Notes: a model not told the origin generated them from the sequence alone. A stretch of DNA of 64,000 bases from GCA-2733415 sp964635575 (GCA_964635575.1 CAZWNY010000001.1:1-64000), one strand, 5' to 3'; positions 51,942 through 61,273 are shown, numbered from the stretch's first letter. Made by a program: numbers and translations.

Positions 51942-53024
51942 ATGAAAAACACAGCTTTATCACATATACATGAACAATTAGGAGCCAAAATGGTATCGTT
52001 TGCAGGTTATAATATGCCTGTGCAATATGAAGGCGTAAATTCCGAACACGAAATAGTTAGAAATTCGGTAGGCGTTTTTGATGTTTCGCATATGGGAGAA
52101 TTTCATTTAAAAGGAAAAAATGCGCTAGCCTTAATTCAAAAAATTACAACTAACGATGCTTCAAAAATGATTGTAGGACAAGCACAATACAGTTGCATGC
52201 CTAATTATGATGGTGGTATTGTTGACGATTTAATTATTTATAAAATTAAAGAAAACGAATATATGTTAGTTGTAAATGCATCTAACATTAAAAAAGATTG
52301 GGATTGGATTACTAAACATAATGATTTAGGAGTTACGATGGAAAACAACAGCGAAAACTACTCGCTACTCGCCATTCAGGGTCCGAAAGCTGCCGAAGCA
52401 ATGCAATCGTTAACGGCAATAGACGTTACCAATATGAAATATTATACATTTCAAATTGGTAAATTTGCAGGCGTACAAGATGTAATTGTTTCGGCAACTG
52501 GCTATACAGGTTCTGGAGGTTTTGAAATTTATTTTAAAAATGAAAATGCAGTTACTATTTGGGAAAACATATTTAAAGCAGGAGCCGATTTCGGAATTAA
52601 ACCCATCGGTTTAGCAGCAAGAGATACATTGCGTTTAGAAATGGGATATTGTTTATATGGCAATGACATTAACGATACAACTTCGCCAATTGAAGCTGGT
52701 TTAGGTTGGATTACCAAATTTACCAAAGATTTTGTAAATGCTAACGAATTTAAAAAACAAAAAGAAGAAGGTACCGAACGTAAATTAGTTGCTTTTGAAC
52801 TAAATGAAAGAGGAATACCACGTAAAGATTATGATATTGTAGATGGCGAAGGACGTAAAATTGGTGTGGTAACTTCAGGCACTATGAGTCCTAGTTTAAG
52901 TAAAGGAATTGGATTAGGATATGTGCAAAACATTTTCAAAAAAGCAGGAAGTGAAATTTATATACAAGTACGAAAAAAACAACTACTTGCAACTGTAGTA
53001 AAATTGCCTTTTTATAAAAAATAA
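51942..53024 (+). CDS. gcvT: Aminomethyltransferase (glycine cleavage T-protein)
   Basis: Transfers the aminomethyl carbon of glycine to tetrahydrofolate. 360 residues, family-typical. HIHEQLGAKMVSFAGYNMPVQYEG at the start, VGVFDVSHMGEFHLKG, YSCMPNYDGGIVDDLIIYK, the folate-binding GYTGSGGFEIYF and GLAARDTLRLEMGYCLYGNDI. The P, H and L proteins are not in the window. Own start is clear (MKNTALSH); promoter not evident. Confidence 0.96.
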   Translation: MKNTALSHIHEQLGAKMVSFAGYNMPVQYEGVNSEHEIVRNSVGVFDVSHMGEFHLKGKNALALIQKITTNDASKMIVGQAQYSCMPNYDGGIVDDLIIYKIKENEYMLVVNASNIKKDWDWITKHNDLGVTMENNSENYSLLAIQGPKAAEAMQSLTAIDVTNMKYYTFQIGKFAGVQDVIVSATGYTGSGGFEIYFKNENAVTIWENIFKAGADFGIKPIGLAARDTLRLEMGYCLYGNDINDTTSPIEAGLGWITKFTKDFVNANEFKKQKEEGTERKLVAFELNERGIPRKDYDIVDGEGRKIGVVTSGTMSPSLSKGIGLGYVQNIFKKAGSEIYIQVRKKQLLATVVKLPFYKK

Positions 53025-53139
53025 ATCATGAAACGGAAATCAAATAAATAAATTACTGCTACAATTTAAAACAAATATTAATTTTGTCTATTTCAAAAAA
53101 ACATTTTAAAAAACAGACTTATAAAATATAAAAACAGCA

Positions 53140-53874
53140 ATGGGAAGAGCATTTGAATTAAGAAAAGGGCGTAAAATGAAACGTTGGTCTGCAATGTCTA
53201 AAGCGTTTACACGTATTGGTAAAGATATTGTAATGGCGGTTAAAGCTGGCGGATCAGATCCTGACTCCAACTCTCGTTTACGTGCCGTAATACAAAATGC
53301 AAAAGCAGTAAACATGCCAAAAGTAAATATAGAACGTGCCATAAAAAAAGCAAGTGATAAAGATACCGCAGATTATAAAGAAGTGCTTTTTGAAGGATAT
53401 GCACCACACGGAATAGCAATACTTGTAGAAGCTGCAACCGACAATAATAACAGAGCTGTTGCTAATGTAAGAGCGTGTTTTAATAAATGCAACGGAACTA
53501 TGGGGACTCAAGGATCGGTCGATTTTATGTTTGACCGACAATGTAACTTTAAAATTAAAGATACTGATTTTGATGTTGAAGAATTGGAATTAGAGTTTAT
53601 TGATTGTGGTGTGGAAGAAATTTTTGCAGAAGAACCAGATGAAAATGATGCTAATCCAACAAAAACAATTATAATGTACGCTCCTTTTGAATGTTTTGGT
53701 GGCATTCAAAAAGAAATTGAAGTACGAGGTATGGAAATTATATCTTCTGGTTTTGAACGATTACCACAAGTTACCAAAGAGCTAACAGGTCAACAACAAG
53801 TTGATGTTGAAAAATTATTAGAAAAATTAGAAAACGATGATGATGTACAAAACGTATATCATACTATGGCATAA
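53140..53874 (+). CDS. YebC/PmpR-family regulator
   Basis: 244 residues. The N-terminal signature MGRAFELRKGRKMKRWSAMSKAFTR, then GGSDPDSNSRLRAVIQNAKAVNMPKVNIERAIKKA and the middle YEGYAPHGIAILVEAATDNNNRAVANVRACFNK define the family, which includes DNA-binding regulators and the ribosome-associated TACO1-type translation factors. The MGRAFELRKG start, instead of the common MAGHSKW, marks the Bacteroidota type. Function in this organism is not readable. Follows gcvT after 115 bases. Confidence 0.92.
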   Translation: MGRAFELRKGRKMKRWSAMSKAFTRIGKDIVMAVKAGGSDPDSNSRLRAVIQNAKAVNMPKVNIERAIKKASDKDTADYKEVLFEGYAPHGIAILVEAATDNNNRAVANVRACFNKCNGTMGTQGSVDFMFDRQCNFKIKDTDFDVEELELEFIDCGVEEIFAEEPDENDANPTKTIIMYAPFECFGGIQKEIEVRGMEIISSGFERLPQVTKELTGQQQVDVEKLLEKLENDDDVQNVYHTMA

Positions 53875-53958
53875 AAGTTTTGTAAAAAAAAAACAATTAC
53901 AGGTTTTTTATGCATTATGCGTAGTTAAAATTTCAAAAAAAAATATTTTAAATTGGTA

Positions 53959-54114
53959 TTATTTACCTAATGCATGTTTGGTAACATATACACGCCAACC
54001 AATAATTACTAATTGTAATTTTGTAGCGACACTTAAATCTAACCTACGTTTAGAAAAACAAGGTAAAATAGCTTTGTTAATTTTTGCCAATATTTTAAAA
54101 AAAATTTGTTTCAT
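53959..54114 (-). CDS. Conserved 51-residue small basic protein
   Basis: A minus-strand frame of 51 codons, starting at ATG 54112-54114: MKQIFFKILAKINKAILPCF then SKRRLDLSVATKLQLVIIGW and RVYVTKHALGK. The pattern (KILAKINKAILP, RRLDLS, LQLxxIGWRxYVT) matches a short uncharacterised protein I recall in other flavobacteria, sometimes mislabelled SsrA-binding protein. A -7 element TATTTTTG lies 18-25 bases upstream (54132-54139). Basic, with one hydrophobic patch near residues 33-39. Function unknown. The opposite-strand frame is longer but has no such pattern. Confidence 0.7.
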   Translation of the reverse strand: MKQIFFKILAKINKAILPCFSKRRLDLSVATKLQLVIIGWRVYVTKHALGK

Positions 54115-54263
54115 TTGAATTTTAATTTCAGCAAAAATAGTCTTTTTTATTTAAAATAGAATGTTTTAAAATATTGTTGTCCGATATAAATACAAAATAC
54201 CGATTTACTGTAAAAAAAATATATATAAGGCTTGACTGTAAAATATTTAGTGGCATAAAAATA

Positions 54264-54761
54264 TTATTTTCGTTGTTCTAACTCAATAACTTCCATGTTT
54301 TTAATTGCACTTCCATCAATCTCAAAACGCAACATAGTACGTACTTTATGTATGCCATATTTTCCTGCAGCACCAGGATTAAGGTGCAATAAATTAAGCT
54401 TTTTATCAAACTGGACTTTTAAAATATGGCTATGTCCTGAAATAAATATTTTTGGAGAGTTTTTGGTTAGTTCTTCACGTATTTTAGGATTATACCTGTT
54501 CGGGTAACCACCAATATGTGTAATCCATACATCGACATTTTCGCATAAAAAACGATTGTGTAAAGGAAACTCTAACCTTGCAGAGGCATCATCAATATTA
54601 CCATAAACACAACGTAAAGGTTTTAGTTTTTGTATGGAGTCCGTAACCTTTAAATCACCAACATCACCTGCGTGCCAAATTTCATCTGCTTGTTTTACAA
54701 ATTTTAAAATTTGTGCATCTATAAAGCTATGCGTATCGGACAATAATAATATTTTAGTCAT
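54264..54761 (-). CDS. YfcE/MJ0936-type metallophosphoesterase
   Basis: 165 residues. Calcineurin-fold metal sites: LLSDTHSFIDAQ (Asp/His), IWHAGDVGDLK (Asp), CVYGNIDDAS (Asn), WITHIGGYP (His) and FISGHSHILKVQ (Gly-His-x-His). These form a two-metal phosphodiesterase of the YfcE group. Physiological substrate unknown. Divergent from truA (89 bases apart). Confidence 0.92.
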   Translation of the reverse strand: MTKILLLSDTHSFIDAQILKFVKQADEIWHAGDVGDLKVTDSIQKLKPLRCVYGNIDDASARLEFPLHNRFLCENVDVWITHIGGYPNRYNPKIREELTKNSPKIFISGHSHILKVQFDKKLNLLHLNPGAAGKYGIHKVRTMLRFEIDGSAIKNMEVIELEQRK

Positions 54762-54812
54762 AATCTATTTTTTTTTTGAGTTATTGCCTCGTCATTTTAT
54801 GCGAAATAAGGT

Positions 54813-54820
54813 TATATTTG
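54813..54820 (+). promoter_or_regulatory. -7 element of truA
   Basis: TATATTTG, 30 bases before the chosen TTG start of truA. It sits within the longest open frame, which supports starting translation downstream. Confidence 0.55.
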
Positions 54821-54850
54821 TATTCACTTTGTGCAAAAATACAATTATAC

Positions 54851-55603
54851 TTGAAATATTTTATAGAACTTTCATACAACGGTAAAAATTATCATGGTTG
54901 GCAAATACAACCCAATGCAATTTCTGTACAAGAGGTTTTAGAAAAATCATTATCTACCGTTTTACAAAAAACAATTACAATTGTAGGTGCAGGACGCACA
55001 GATGCAGGAGTACATGCTACCCAAATATTTGCACATTTTACGATTGATGAAAAGATAAACGAAGTACAACTTTGTTATCAATTAAACTCAATATTACCTA
55101 AAGATATTTCGGCAATACAATTAGTTAAAGTACAACCCAATGCACACGCACGCTTTGATGCTAATAAACGATCCTATCAATATAAAATAGTAAACCATAA
55201 AGATGTTTTTTTACATGAATTTACCCACTTTGTAAAACAACCATTAGCAATTGGTAAAATGAATGAAGCCGCAAAAATTTTATTAAACTACACCGATTTT
55301 CAATGTTTTTCTAAAGTAAAAACGGAAGTACACACTTATAACTGTACAATTACAGAAGCCGTTTGGAAACAAGAAAACAATCTGTTAGTATTTCATATTT
55401 CTGCAAATCGTTTTTTAAGAAACATGGTGCGCGCCATAGTAGGTACTTTGCTTGAAATAGGTTTAGGTAAATTAGAGGCATCAGAAATCCATACCATTAT
55501 AAAAAGTAAAAACAGAGCTAATGCAGGAACTTCTGTCCCAGCACATGCTTTATATTTAACCGAAGTACAATACCCTAAAAATATATTAGATGCAAAAAGA
55601 TAA
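54851..55603 (+). CDS. truA: tRNA pseudouridine synthase A
   Basis: Makes pseudouridine at tRNA positions 38-40. 250 residues from TTG 54851, giving KYFIELSYNGKNYHGWQIQP, the usual family start; the longer frame from 54776 adds 25 residues that cover the -7 element. Catalytic Asp is in VGAGRTDAGVHATQ (about residue 47-60); later HARFDANKRSYQYKI and FLRNMVRAIVGTLLEIG. The 3' end overlaps the ABC exporter gene by 14 bases, suggesting coupling. Confidence 0.93.
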   Translation: MKYFIELSYNGKNYHGWQIQPNAISVQEVLEKSLSTVLQKTITIVGAGRTDAGVHATQIFAHFTIDEKINEVQLCYQLNSILPKDISAIQLVKVQPNAHARFDANKRSYQYKIVNHKDVFLHEFTHFVKQPLAIGKMNEAAKILLNYTDFQCFSKVKTEVHTYNCTITEAVWKQENNLLVFHISANRFLRNMVRAIVGTLLEIGLGKLEASEIHTIIKSKNRANAGTSVPAHALYLTEVQYPKNILDAKR

Positions 55604-57353
55604 AATGGGTAATGCTTTTGATTTTCGTTTATTTAAACGCTTATTAGGTTTTTCGAAACCATATAAATCTACATTTTATGGCGTATTTATTACCGCTATA
55701 TTGTTAGCTGCGTCATCAGCCTTACGACCTATTTTATTAAAAGAAACCATTAATAATCCTATTTTAAATAAAAATGCTGAAGGTGTTGTTTTTTACATCT
55801 CGTTAATGTTATTAGTATTACTTTTTGAAGTGATTTTTCAATTTTTATTCATTTATTTTTCCAATTGGTTGGGGCAATCTATTATAAAAGACATAAGAGT
55901 ATTATTGTTTCAAAAAATGATGCGTTTTAAGATGCAGTATTTTGACACCAATCCAGTAGGTAAATTGGTAACCAACGCAGTAAGCGATATTGAAAAAATA
56001 GCAGATGTTTTTAGTCAAGGTTTCTTTTTAATTATAGGCGATTTATTAAAAATGACCGTAGTTATGGCGGTAATGTTATATACCAATGTAAAATTATCGT
56101 TATATGTTTTTATTTTATTGCCATTTATAATCATTGCCATTAAAGTTTTTCAACGCGCCATGAAAGGGGCTTTTAAAGAGGTGCGCAAACAAGTTTCGGT
56201 GTTAAATACCTTTGTGCAGGAACGTGTTACAGGAATGAAAATAGTACAACTTTTTGTACAAGAAAAATCAGAATATAACCAATTTGTAAACATTAATACA
56301 AAGCATAAAAAAGCGTGGATAAAAACAGTTTGGTATAACTCTATATTTTTCCCAATAATTGAATTGGCAGCGTCAATAACAATAGCAATTATTATTTGGA
56401 ACTCAGCAATGGAAACTACACTACATAATGAGGCTGCCAATTTAGGTGTAATTGCAATGTTTGTTCAAATGACAAATATGTTATTTCGTCCGCTACGTCA
56501 ATTAGCCGATAAGTTTAACACCTTGCAAATGGGTATGGTTGCTGCAAATAGAGTATTTGACGTATTAGATACTCAAGCAGAAATTGAGGACAAAGGAACA
56601 ATAGAGGGAAAAAAAATTAAAGGAAATATAAGTTTTAAAAACGTGTATTTTTCTTATGTTGAAGGTGAAGAAGTTTTAAAAGGGGTTTCTTTTGATGCTA
56701 AACAAGGAGAAACCATTGCCATTGTAGGAGCGACAGGAGCAGGAAAATCGACTATTGTAAATTTATTGAATCGTTTTTATGAAATAGATAAAGGAAATAT
56801 TATTTTAGACGATGTGTCAATTGCAAATTACAAATTAAATAATTTACGCAGTAAAATAGCAGTAGTTTTACAAGACGTATTTTTATTTGCTGATAGTATT
56901 TTTAATAACATTACGTTATATAATAAAAACATCACATTAAAAGAAGTAACAGCCGCCGCAAAAGAAATTGGAGTACATGAGTTTATTATGAAACTGCCTA
57001 ATAACTATTATTATAACGTAAAAGAAAGAGGTGTGATGTTATCTTCTGGTCAACGGCAATTACTTGCTTTTTTACGTGCGTACGTAAGTAATCCTACTAT
57101 TTTAATTTTAGATGAAGCCACATCTTCTATCGATTCATATTCGGAACAGTTAATACAAAAAGCAATCCATAAAATTACCCAGAACCGTACATCAATAGTT
57201 ATTGCGCATCGTTTGGCGACCATAAAATCAGCTGACATAATTTTAGTAATGGACAAAGGGAATATTGTAGAACGAGGCACACATAAAGAGCTCTTAACTA
57301 TTAAAAACGGATATTATCGTAAGCTTTATGAAGTACAGTTTTTAGAAAATTAA
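55590..57353 (+). CDS. ABC exporter, MsbA-like half-transporter
   Basis: 587 residues: six-helix membrane domain (about residues 20-320), then a nucleotide-binding domain with Walker A VGATGAGKSTIVNLL, Q-loop AVVLQDVFLFADS, signature LSSGQRQLLAFLRAYV and Walker B ILILDEATSSID, H-loop IAHRLATIKSAD. The domain order and length fit lipid/multidrug half-exporters that dimerise. Substrate not readable. Starts inside truA at ATG 55590; ATG 55605, just after the truA stop, is equally possible. A 6-codon difference. Confidence 0.92.
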   Translation: MQKDKMGNAFDFRLFKRLLGFSKPYKSTFYGVFITAILLAASSALRPILLKETINNPILNKNAEGVVFYISLMLLVLLFEVIFQFLFIYFSNWLGQSIIKDIRVLLFQKMMRFKMQYFDTNPVGKLVTNAVSDIEKIADVFSQGFFLIIGDLLKMTVVMAVMLYTNVKLSLYVFILLPFIIIAIKVFQRAMKGAFKEVRKQVSVLNTFVQERVTGMKIVQLFVQEKSEYNQFVNINTKHKKAWIKTVWYNSIFFPIIELAASITIAIIIWNSAMETTLHNEAANLGVIAMFVQMTNMLFRPLRQLADKFNTLQMGMVAANRVFDVLDTQAEIEDKGTIEGKKIKGNISFKNVYFSYVEGEEVLKGVSFDAKQGETIAIVGATGAGKSTIVNLLNRFYEIDKGNIILDDVSIANYKLNNLRSKIAVVLQDVFLFADSIFNNITLYNKNITLKEVTAAAKEIGVHEFIMKLPNNYYYNVKERGVMLSSGQRQLLAFLRAYVSNPTILILDEATSSIDSYSEQLIQKAIHKITQNRTSIVIAHRLATIKSADIILVMDKGNIVERGTHKELLTIKNGYYRKLYEVQFLEN

Positions 57354-57424
57354 TGATGTTAAATACCATGCTTCAGGTTTAAGATTAATCCAAAAAAAAG
57401 GTAACATTATAGGGTAATTGTTTT

Positions 57425-58030
57425 TTAATATTTATGAAATATTTTTACGCCAGCTTCTACTTTTGTAGGCATATAATTTTCTCTGGGTACAATTGGGCAA
57501 GAATATGTATTGTTATACGCACAATACGGATTAAACGCTTCGTTAAAATTGATGATTATGGTGTTTTTTTCGGGGATTTTACATTCAATATAACGTCCAC
57601 CTCCATAAGTTGTATTTCCATTAGTGTCATCTAAAAAAGGTAAAAATAAATAATTTTTGAATCTTTTTTTTTCTAATAAATCAATATTTTGATATACACT
57701 TAATTGATATTCTTTTCCTTTTAGCTTAAAACTAACAATACCATATTTTACATACTCTGACAATTTGTTTGTTGTTGTTTTTATATTAAAAGTTTTGGCT
57801 TCTGGAGTCAGCTTTAAATTTGCGGACACTACATAAGTAGTGTCATATTTAAAAAAATTTAATCCTATAAAAGTATCCCTATCTCTATCTGTTAATGGCG
57901 ATTTTGTAGCGTCTTTAAAATCCGCATTCATTTTACGTTGCCATTCGGTTTCGAGAGTAGGCAATTGTTTTTTAAAAGAGCAAGAACTTATTAAAGTAAT
58001 AAAAATTAAGAACGTAATGTTTTTAATCAT
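57425..58030 (-). CDS. DUF1684-family lipoprotein
   Basis: 201 residues. Lipoprotein signal MIKNITFLIFITLISSC, Cys at residue 17. The mature part has LFLPFLDDTNGNTTYGGGRYIE, INFNEAFNPYCAYNNTYSCPIVPRENYMPTKVEAGVK, the DUF1684 signature. Function unknown, likely an outer-membrane or periplasmic protein. Its start overlaps the end of miaA by 8 bases on the same strand. The downstream end converges with the ABC exporter gene. Confidence 0.88.
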   Translation of the reverse strand: MIKNITFLIFITLISSCSFKKQLPTLETEWQRKMNADFKDATKSPLTDRDRDTFIGLNFFKYDTTYVVSANLKLTPEAKTFNIKTTTNKLSEYVKYGIVSFKLKGKEYQLSVYQNIDLLEKKRFKNYLFLPFLDDTNGNTTYGGGRYIECKIPEKNTIIINFNEAFNPYCAYNNTYSCPIVPRENYMPTKVEAGVKIFHKY

Positions 58031-58940
58031 TTGAAGTGATATTTGAAGTTATTTTTTTAATAATTGTTTCGGCATCCGTTTTATAATCAAACCAAAGAGT
58101 TTCAGGGTTGCGTTTAAACCAAGTTATTTGACGTTTTGCAAAACGTCTGGTGTTTTTTTTAATTTCTGAAATTGCAAAATCTAAAGTCCAGTTTTCGGCT
58201 AAAAAATTAAATAACTCTTTGTAACCAACTGTATTTAATGCATTTAAATCTTTATGAGGTAGTAATGTTTTTACTTCGTTTAACAATCCGTTGTCCATCA
58301 TAACATCTACACGTTGGTTAATACGGTTGTACATTAATTCACGTGTTGCGGATAAACCAATACTAATAGTTTTGAAATTTCGGTGTTGTTTTTTTTTATT
58401 TAAAAAAGAAGAATATGGTTTTTCGCTACCAATACAAATTTCTAAAGCTCTTGATATACGTTGCGGATTATCAATTGCTATTTTTTGATAACTAATAGGG
58501 TCTAATTTTTTTAACTGTTCTTGTAAATCTGTAATTCCGTTTTCGGTTAACCTTTTAGTAAGTTGTGTTCTTATATTTGGGTCAACATCAGGAAAATCGT
58601 CTAAACCGTTTACTATTGCGTTTACGTATAAACCAGAACCTCCAACTAATATTACCATATTATTTTCGGTAAATAATTGGTTTAATTTTTGAATTGCATC
58701 TCGTTCAAAACTTCCTACGCTATAGTTTTCATGTACTGATTTATGTTGTATAAAATGATGTTTTGCGGCGCTGAGTTCTTTAAAATTAGGCACTGCGGTT
58801 CCAATATACATTTCTTTAAAAAATTGACGGGAATCACAGGAAATAATTTCGGCATTAAAATGTTGTGCTAATTTAATGCTAAGTGTGGTTTTACCGATTG
58901 CTGTCGGACCAACTATAGATATGAGGTAATTTTGTTTCAA
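58023..58940 (-). CDS. miaA: tRNA dimethylallyltransferase
   Basis: Adds an isopentenyl group to A37 of tRNAs reading U-starting codons. 305 residues. P-loop GPTAIGKTTLSIKLAQ (about residues 11-26), SCDSRQFFKEMYIGTAVP, VGGSGLYVNAIVNGLDDFP, RALEIC and TVGYKELFNFL, RFAKRQITWFKRNPETLWFD. All hallmark motifs are intact. Followed, with 8-base overlap, by the DUF1684 lipoprotein. Confidence 0.97.
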   Translation of the reverse strand: MKQNYLISIVGPTAIGKTTLSIKLAQHFNAEIISCDSRQFFKEMYIGTAVPNFKELSAAKHHFIQHKSVHENYSVGSFERDAIQKLNQLFTENNMVILVGGSGLYVNAIVNGLDDFPDVDPNIRTQLTKRLTENGITDLQEQLKKLDPISYQKIAIDNPQRISRALEICIGSEKPYSSFLNKKKQHRNFKTISIGLSATRELMYNRINQRVDVMMDNGLLNEVKTLLPHKDLNALNTVGYKELFNFLAENWTLDFAISEIKKNTRRFAKRQITWFKRNPETLWFDYKTDAETIIKKITSNITSND

Positions 58941-59040
58941 TACTTTTTGTTATTGCGTTAGACATTTTTGATTTGTATGCTATTTTAAAAGTGAGTAATA
59001 AAAGCACGATCCCTAAATTTTTTTTTTAAAACCCAAATTA

Positions 59041-59868
59041 TTAAATTAATTGTTCGCCACATTCGTAACAAAATCCTGCTTTTTTATTATGTTCTTCAGC
59101 ATTACAATTGCGGCAATTTTTTGTGTTTAATTTTATTTTTTTTTCATCTCTTCGTGTCATTTCGGAGGTTATAATTCCTGTTGGCACTGCAATTATTGAG
59201 TATCCTAATATCATAATTATTGAGGCTATAAATTGCCCTAATCCTGTTGAGGGTGCAATATCTCCATAGCCAACGGTTGTTAGGGTTACAATTGCCCAAT
59301 AAACGCTTCTTGGAATGCTCGTAAAACCGCTATCGTTACCGCCTTCGACTAAGTACATAATGGTTCCGAAAATAATGCAAAGCATAAAAACAGCTAATAA
59401 AAACACTAATATTTTGGCTCTACTTGCTTTTAATGCTTTCATCATTTGATTGCCTTCGCCTATAAAACGAGCGAGTTTTAAAATTCTGAAAATTCGTAAT
59501 AATCGTAATGCACGTATCGCTACAAGTGCATGTGAACCTGCAAAAAAGATGGCTAAATATTTGGGTATGGTTGATAAAAAATCGATAATACCGTAGAAAC
59601 TAAAAATGTATTGGCTTGGTTTTTTTATGGTAATTATTCGAGCAAAATATTCGATTGTAAATAAGATGGTGATTATCCACTCGATAATGTTTAGCTCAAC
59701 TGCGTACTTATTACCTATATGAGTTATGCTTTCGAGCATTACTACTGCTATACTGAATAAAATAAGTAGAAGTAATGCAATGTCAAACCATTTTCCTGCA
59801 GGAGTATCTGCTTCGTAAATAATTTCGTGTAAACGGTTTTTCCAATTTTTTTTTTTGGTTGTTGTCAA
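59041..59868 (-). CDS. Voltage-gated-type potassium channel with C-terminal zinc ribbon
   Basis: 275 residues. Six hydrophobic segments; the S4 voltage sensor has an Arg every third residue (VAIRALRLLRIFRILKLARF), and the pore carries LTTVGYGDIAP, the K+ selectivity motif. After the last helix the tail has CRNCNAEEHNKK and FCYECGEQLI (Cys about 252, 255, 267, 270), a zinc-ribbon-like pair. Inner membrane; tetrameric K+ channel. The ribbon is unusual for such channels. Gap to the exonuclease fusion gene upstream is 25 bases. Confidence 0.92.
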   Translation of the reverse strand: MTTTKKKNWKNRLHEIIYEADTPAGKWFDIALLLLILFSIAVVMLESITHIGNKYAVELNIIEWIITILFTIEYFARIITIKKPSQYIFSFYGIIDFLSTIPKYLAIFFAGSHALVAIRALRLLRIFRILKLARFIGEGNQMMKALKASRAKILVFLLAVFMLCIIFGTIMYLVEGGNDSGFTSIPRSVYWAIVTLTTVGYGDIAPSTGLGQFIASIIMILGYSIIAVPTGIITSEMTRRDEKKIKLNTKNCRNCNAEEHNKKAGFCYECGEQLI

Positions 59869-59893
59869 TATTTTTTTTTGTAAATTTAGCTTT

Positions 59894-61267
59894 TTATCCG
59901 TTTATAGGCAAACTAATGGTTCTTTTTACACGTTTACGGCGTAAATAACTTTGTATGGTATGTTGAGTTTCGACATTGTTTTCCATAGGTGTAATTAAAT
60001 CGCGTAAAATTTCGATGTGTTGTATTTGGTGGTTGAGTTTTACAAAACCATATCCTTTATATTCGCCGTTTTCTAATAATATTACACTTTGTTCTTGTGG
60101 TGTTCGCCCTTTATCGAGTATAATTTTATGAGTGCTTTTATGTTGGTATTCACTAATAAATTGTGCAACACGTTTGTTGTAAATTAAATTATTTTCGGCA
60201 TTACAACATGCTCCATTACATTGTTTATTTTGGTATGCATTACAGGGGTTTTTGTTATCGTTTAATTTGTTAATATATTGACAAAGTTGATAATGTTTTG
60301 TAATTCGCTTATTAAAATCGTTAGCTTCTTGCTCTGATGCAAATGCTGTTATTGCTTTTTTACGTCCGTCAGTTTTTGCGTAATAAATAGCATAAAATCC
60401 GTTTTTTGTTTTCTCTTTATATAGTGAAAACAGAAAAGGTTTATGACGGCGATTTCGATTGTAAATTGGGTTATTTTTTGTAATTTCTTGGGTTTCTTTT
60501 AATATTGAAATTAACTCGCTTCCTGTTTTTTCAAAACTAACGGAATGTACTAATTTTTGTATGTTTTTTGCAATACGTGAGCTACTGATAAAATGCTTAT
60601 TTATACTTCTTTTTATGTTTTTACTTTTTCCAATATAAATAATTTTTCCATCGGATTGATGTATATAATATACGCCTATATCGTTTGGTAAATTTTCTAA
60701 AATAGTCGTAAATTTTTGATGTATTTTTTTTTCTGCTCCCGATTTTATAGTTTGTAAAACAATGGTTTTTTCGATATCTTTAGCTAATAAAACTTTAAAA
60801 AGTTCTACTGTTGCTAAGGCATCTCCAGAGGCACGATGCACGTTATTAATTGGGATGCCTAATGCACGAACTAATTTACTGAGTTTGTATTTTTCTTGCT
60901 CGGGTAATAGTTTTTTACTGAGTTCAACGGTACATAATGTTTGCTGTGTGAACTCAAAACCTAAACGTCTAAATTCGGTTCTTAAAATACGATAATCAAA
61001 AGAGGTGTTGTGTGCAACTAATATACAATCTTTAGTAATTTCGACAATGCGTTTAGCTACTTCATAAAATTTAGGAGCATTTCGTAACATTTTATTGTTA
61101 ATTCCTGTTAGTTGTACCACAAAAGGCTGAATTGGTTTTTCAGGGTTTACTAAGGATATAAATTGATCTACAATTTGATGTCCATCAAATTTATAGATGG
61201 CAATTTCGGTAATGCCTTCTTCATTAAACTTTCCTCCAGTGGTTTCTATATCTACGATTGCGTACAA
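59894..61267 (-). CDS. DEDD exonuclease fused to GIY-YIG (UvrC-like) domain
   Basis: 457 residues. The N-terminal DnaQ-type exonuclease has AIVDIETTGG (Asp7-x-Glu equivalent), CILVAHNTSFDYRILRTEF and HRASGDALATVELFKVL (acid and His residues of the DEDDh set, about residues 1-175). Then the GIY-YIG fold: DIGVYYIHQSDGKIIYIGKSKNIKRSINKHF (about 207-237). A Cys-rich NPCNAYQNKQCNGACCNAENN follows (about 350). Homologues combine 3'-5' exonuclease with a UvrC/Cho-type nuclease and are linked to DNA repair. Six bases from yggS upstream. Confidence 0.88.
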   Translation of the reverse strand: MYAIVDIETTGGKFNEEGITEIAIYKFDGHQIVDQFISLVNPEKPIQPFVVQLTGINNKMLRNAPKFYEVAKRIVEITKDCILVAHNTSFDYRILRTEFRRLGFEFTQQTLCTVELSKKLLPEQEKYKLSKLVRALGIPINNVHRASGDALATVELFKVLLAKDIEKTIVLQTIKSGAEKKIHQKFTTILENLPNDIGVYYIHQSDGKIIYIGKSKNIKRSINKHFISSSRIAKNIQKLVHSVSFEKTGSELISILKETQEITKNNPIYNRNRRHKPFLFSLYKEKTKNGFYAIYYAKTDGRKKAITAFASEQEANDFNKRITKHYQLCQYINKLNDNKNPCNAYQNKQCNGACCNAENNLIYNKRVAQFISEYQHKSTHKIILDKGRTPQEQSVILLENGEYKGYGFVKLNHQIQHIEILRDLITPMENNVETQHTIQSYLRRKRVKRTISLPING

Positions 61268-61273
61268 ATGCTA

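Noticed and set aside
53837..54118. Plus-strand open frame of 93 residues overlapping the end of the YebC gene
   Set aside because: It overlaps the YebC gene and covers the minus-strand 51-residue gene, which has the better coding pattern and a promoter element.
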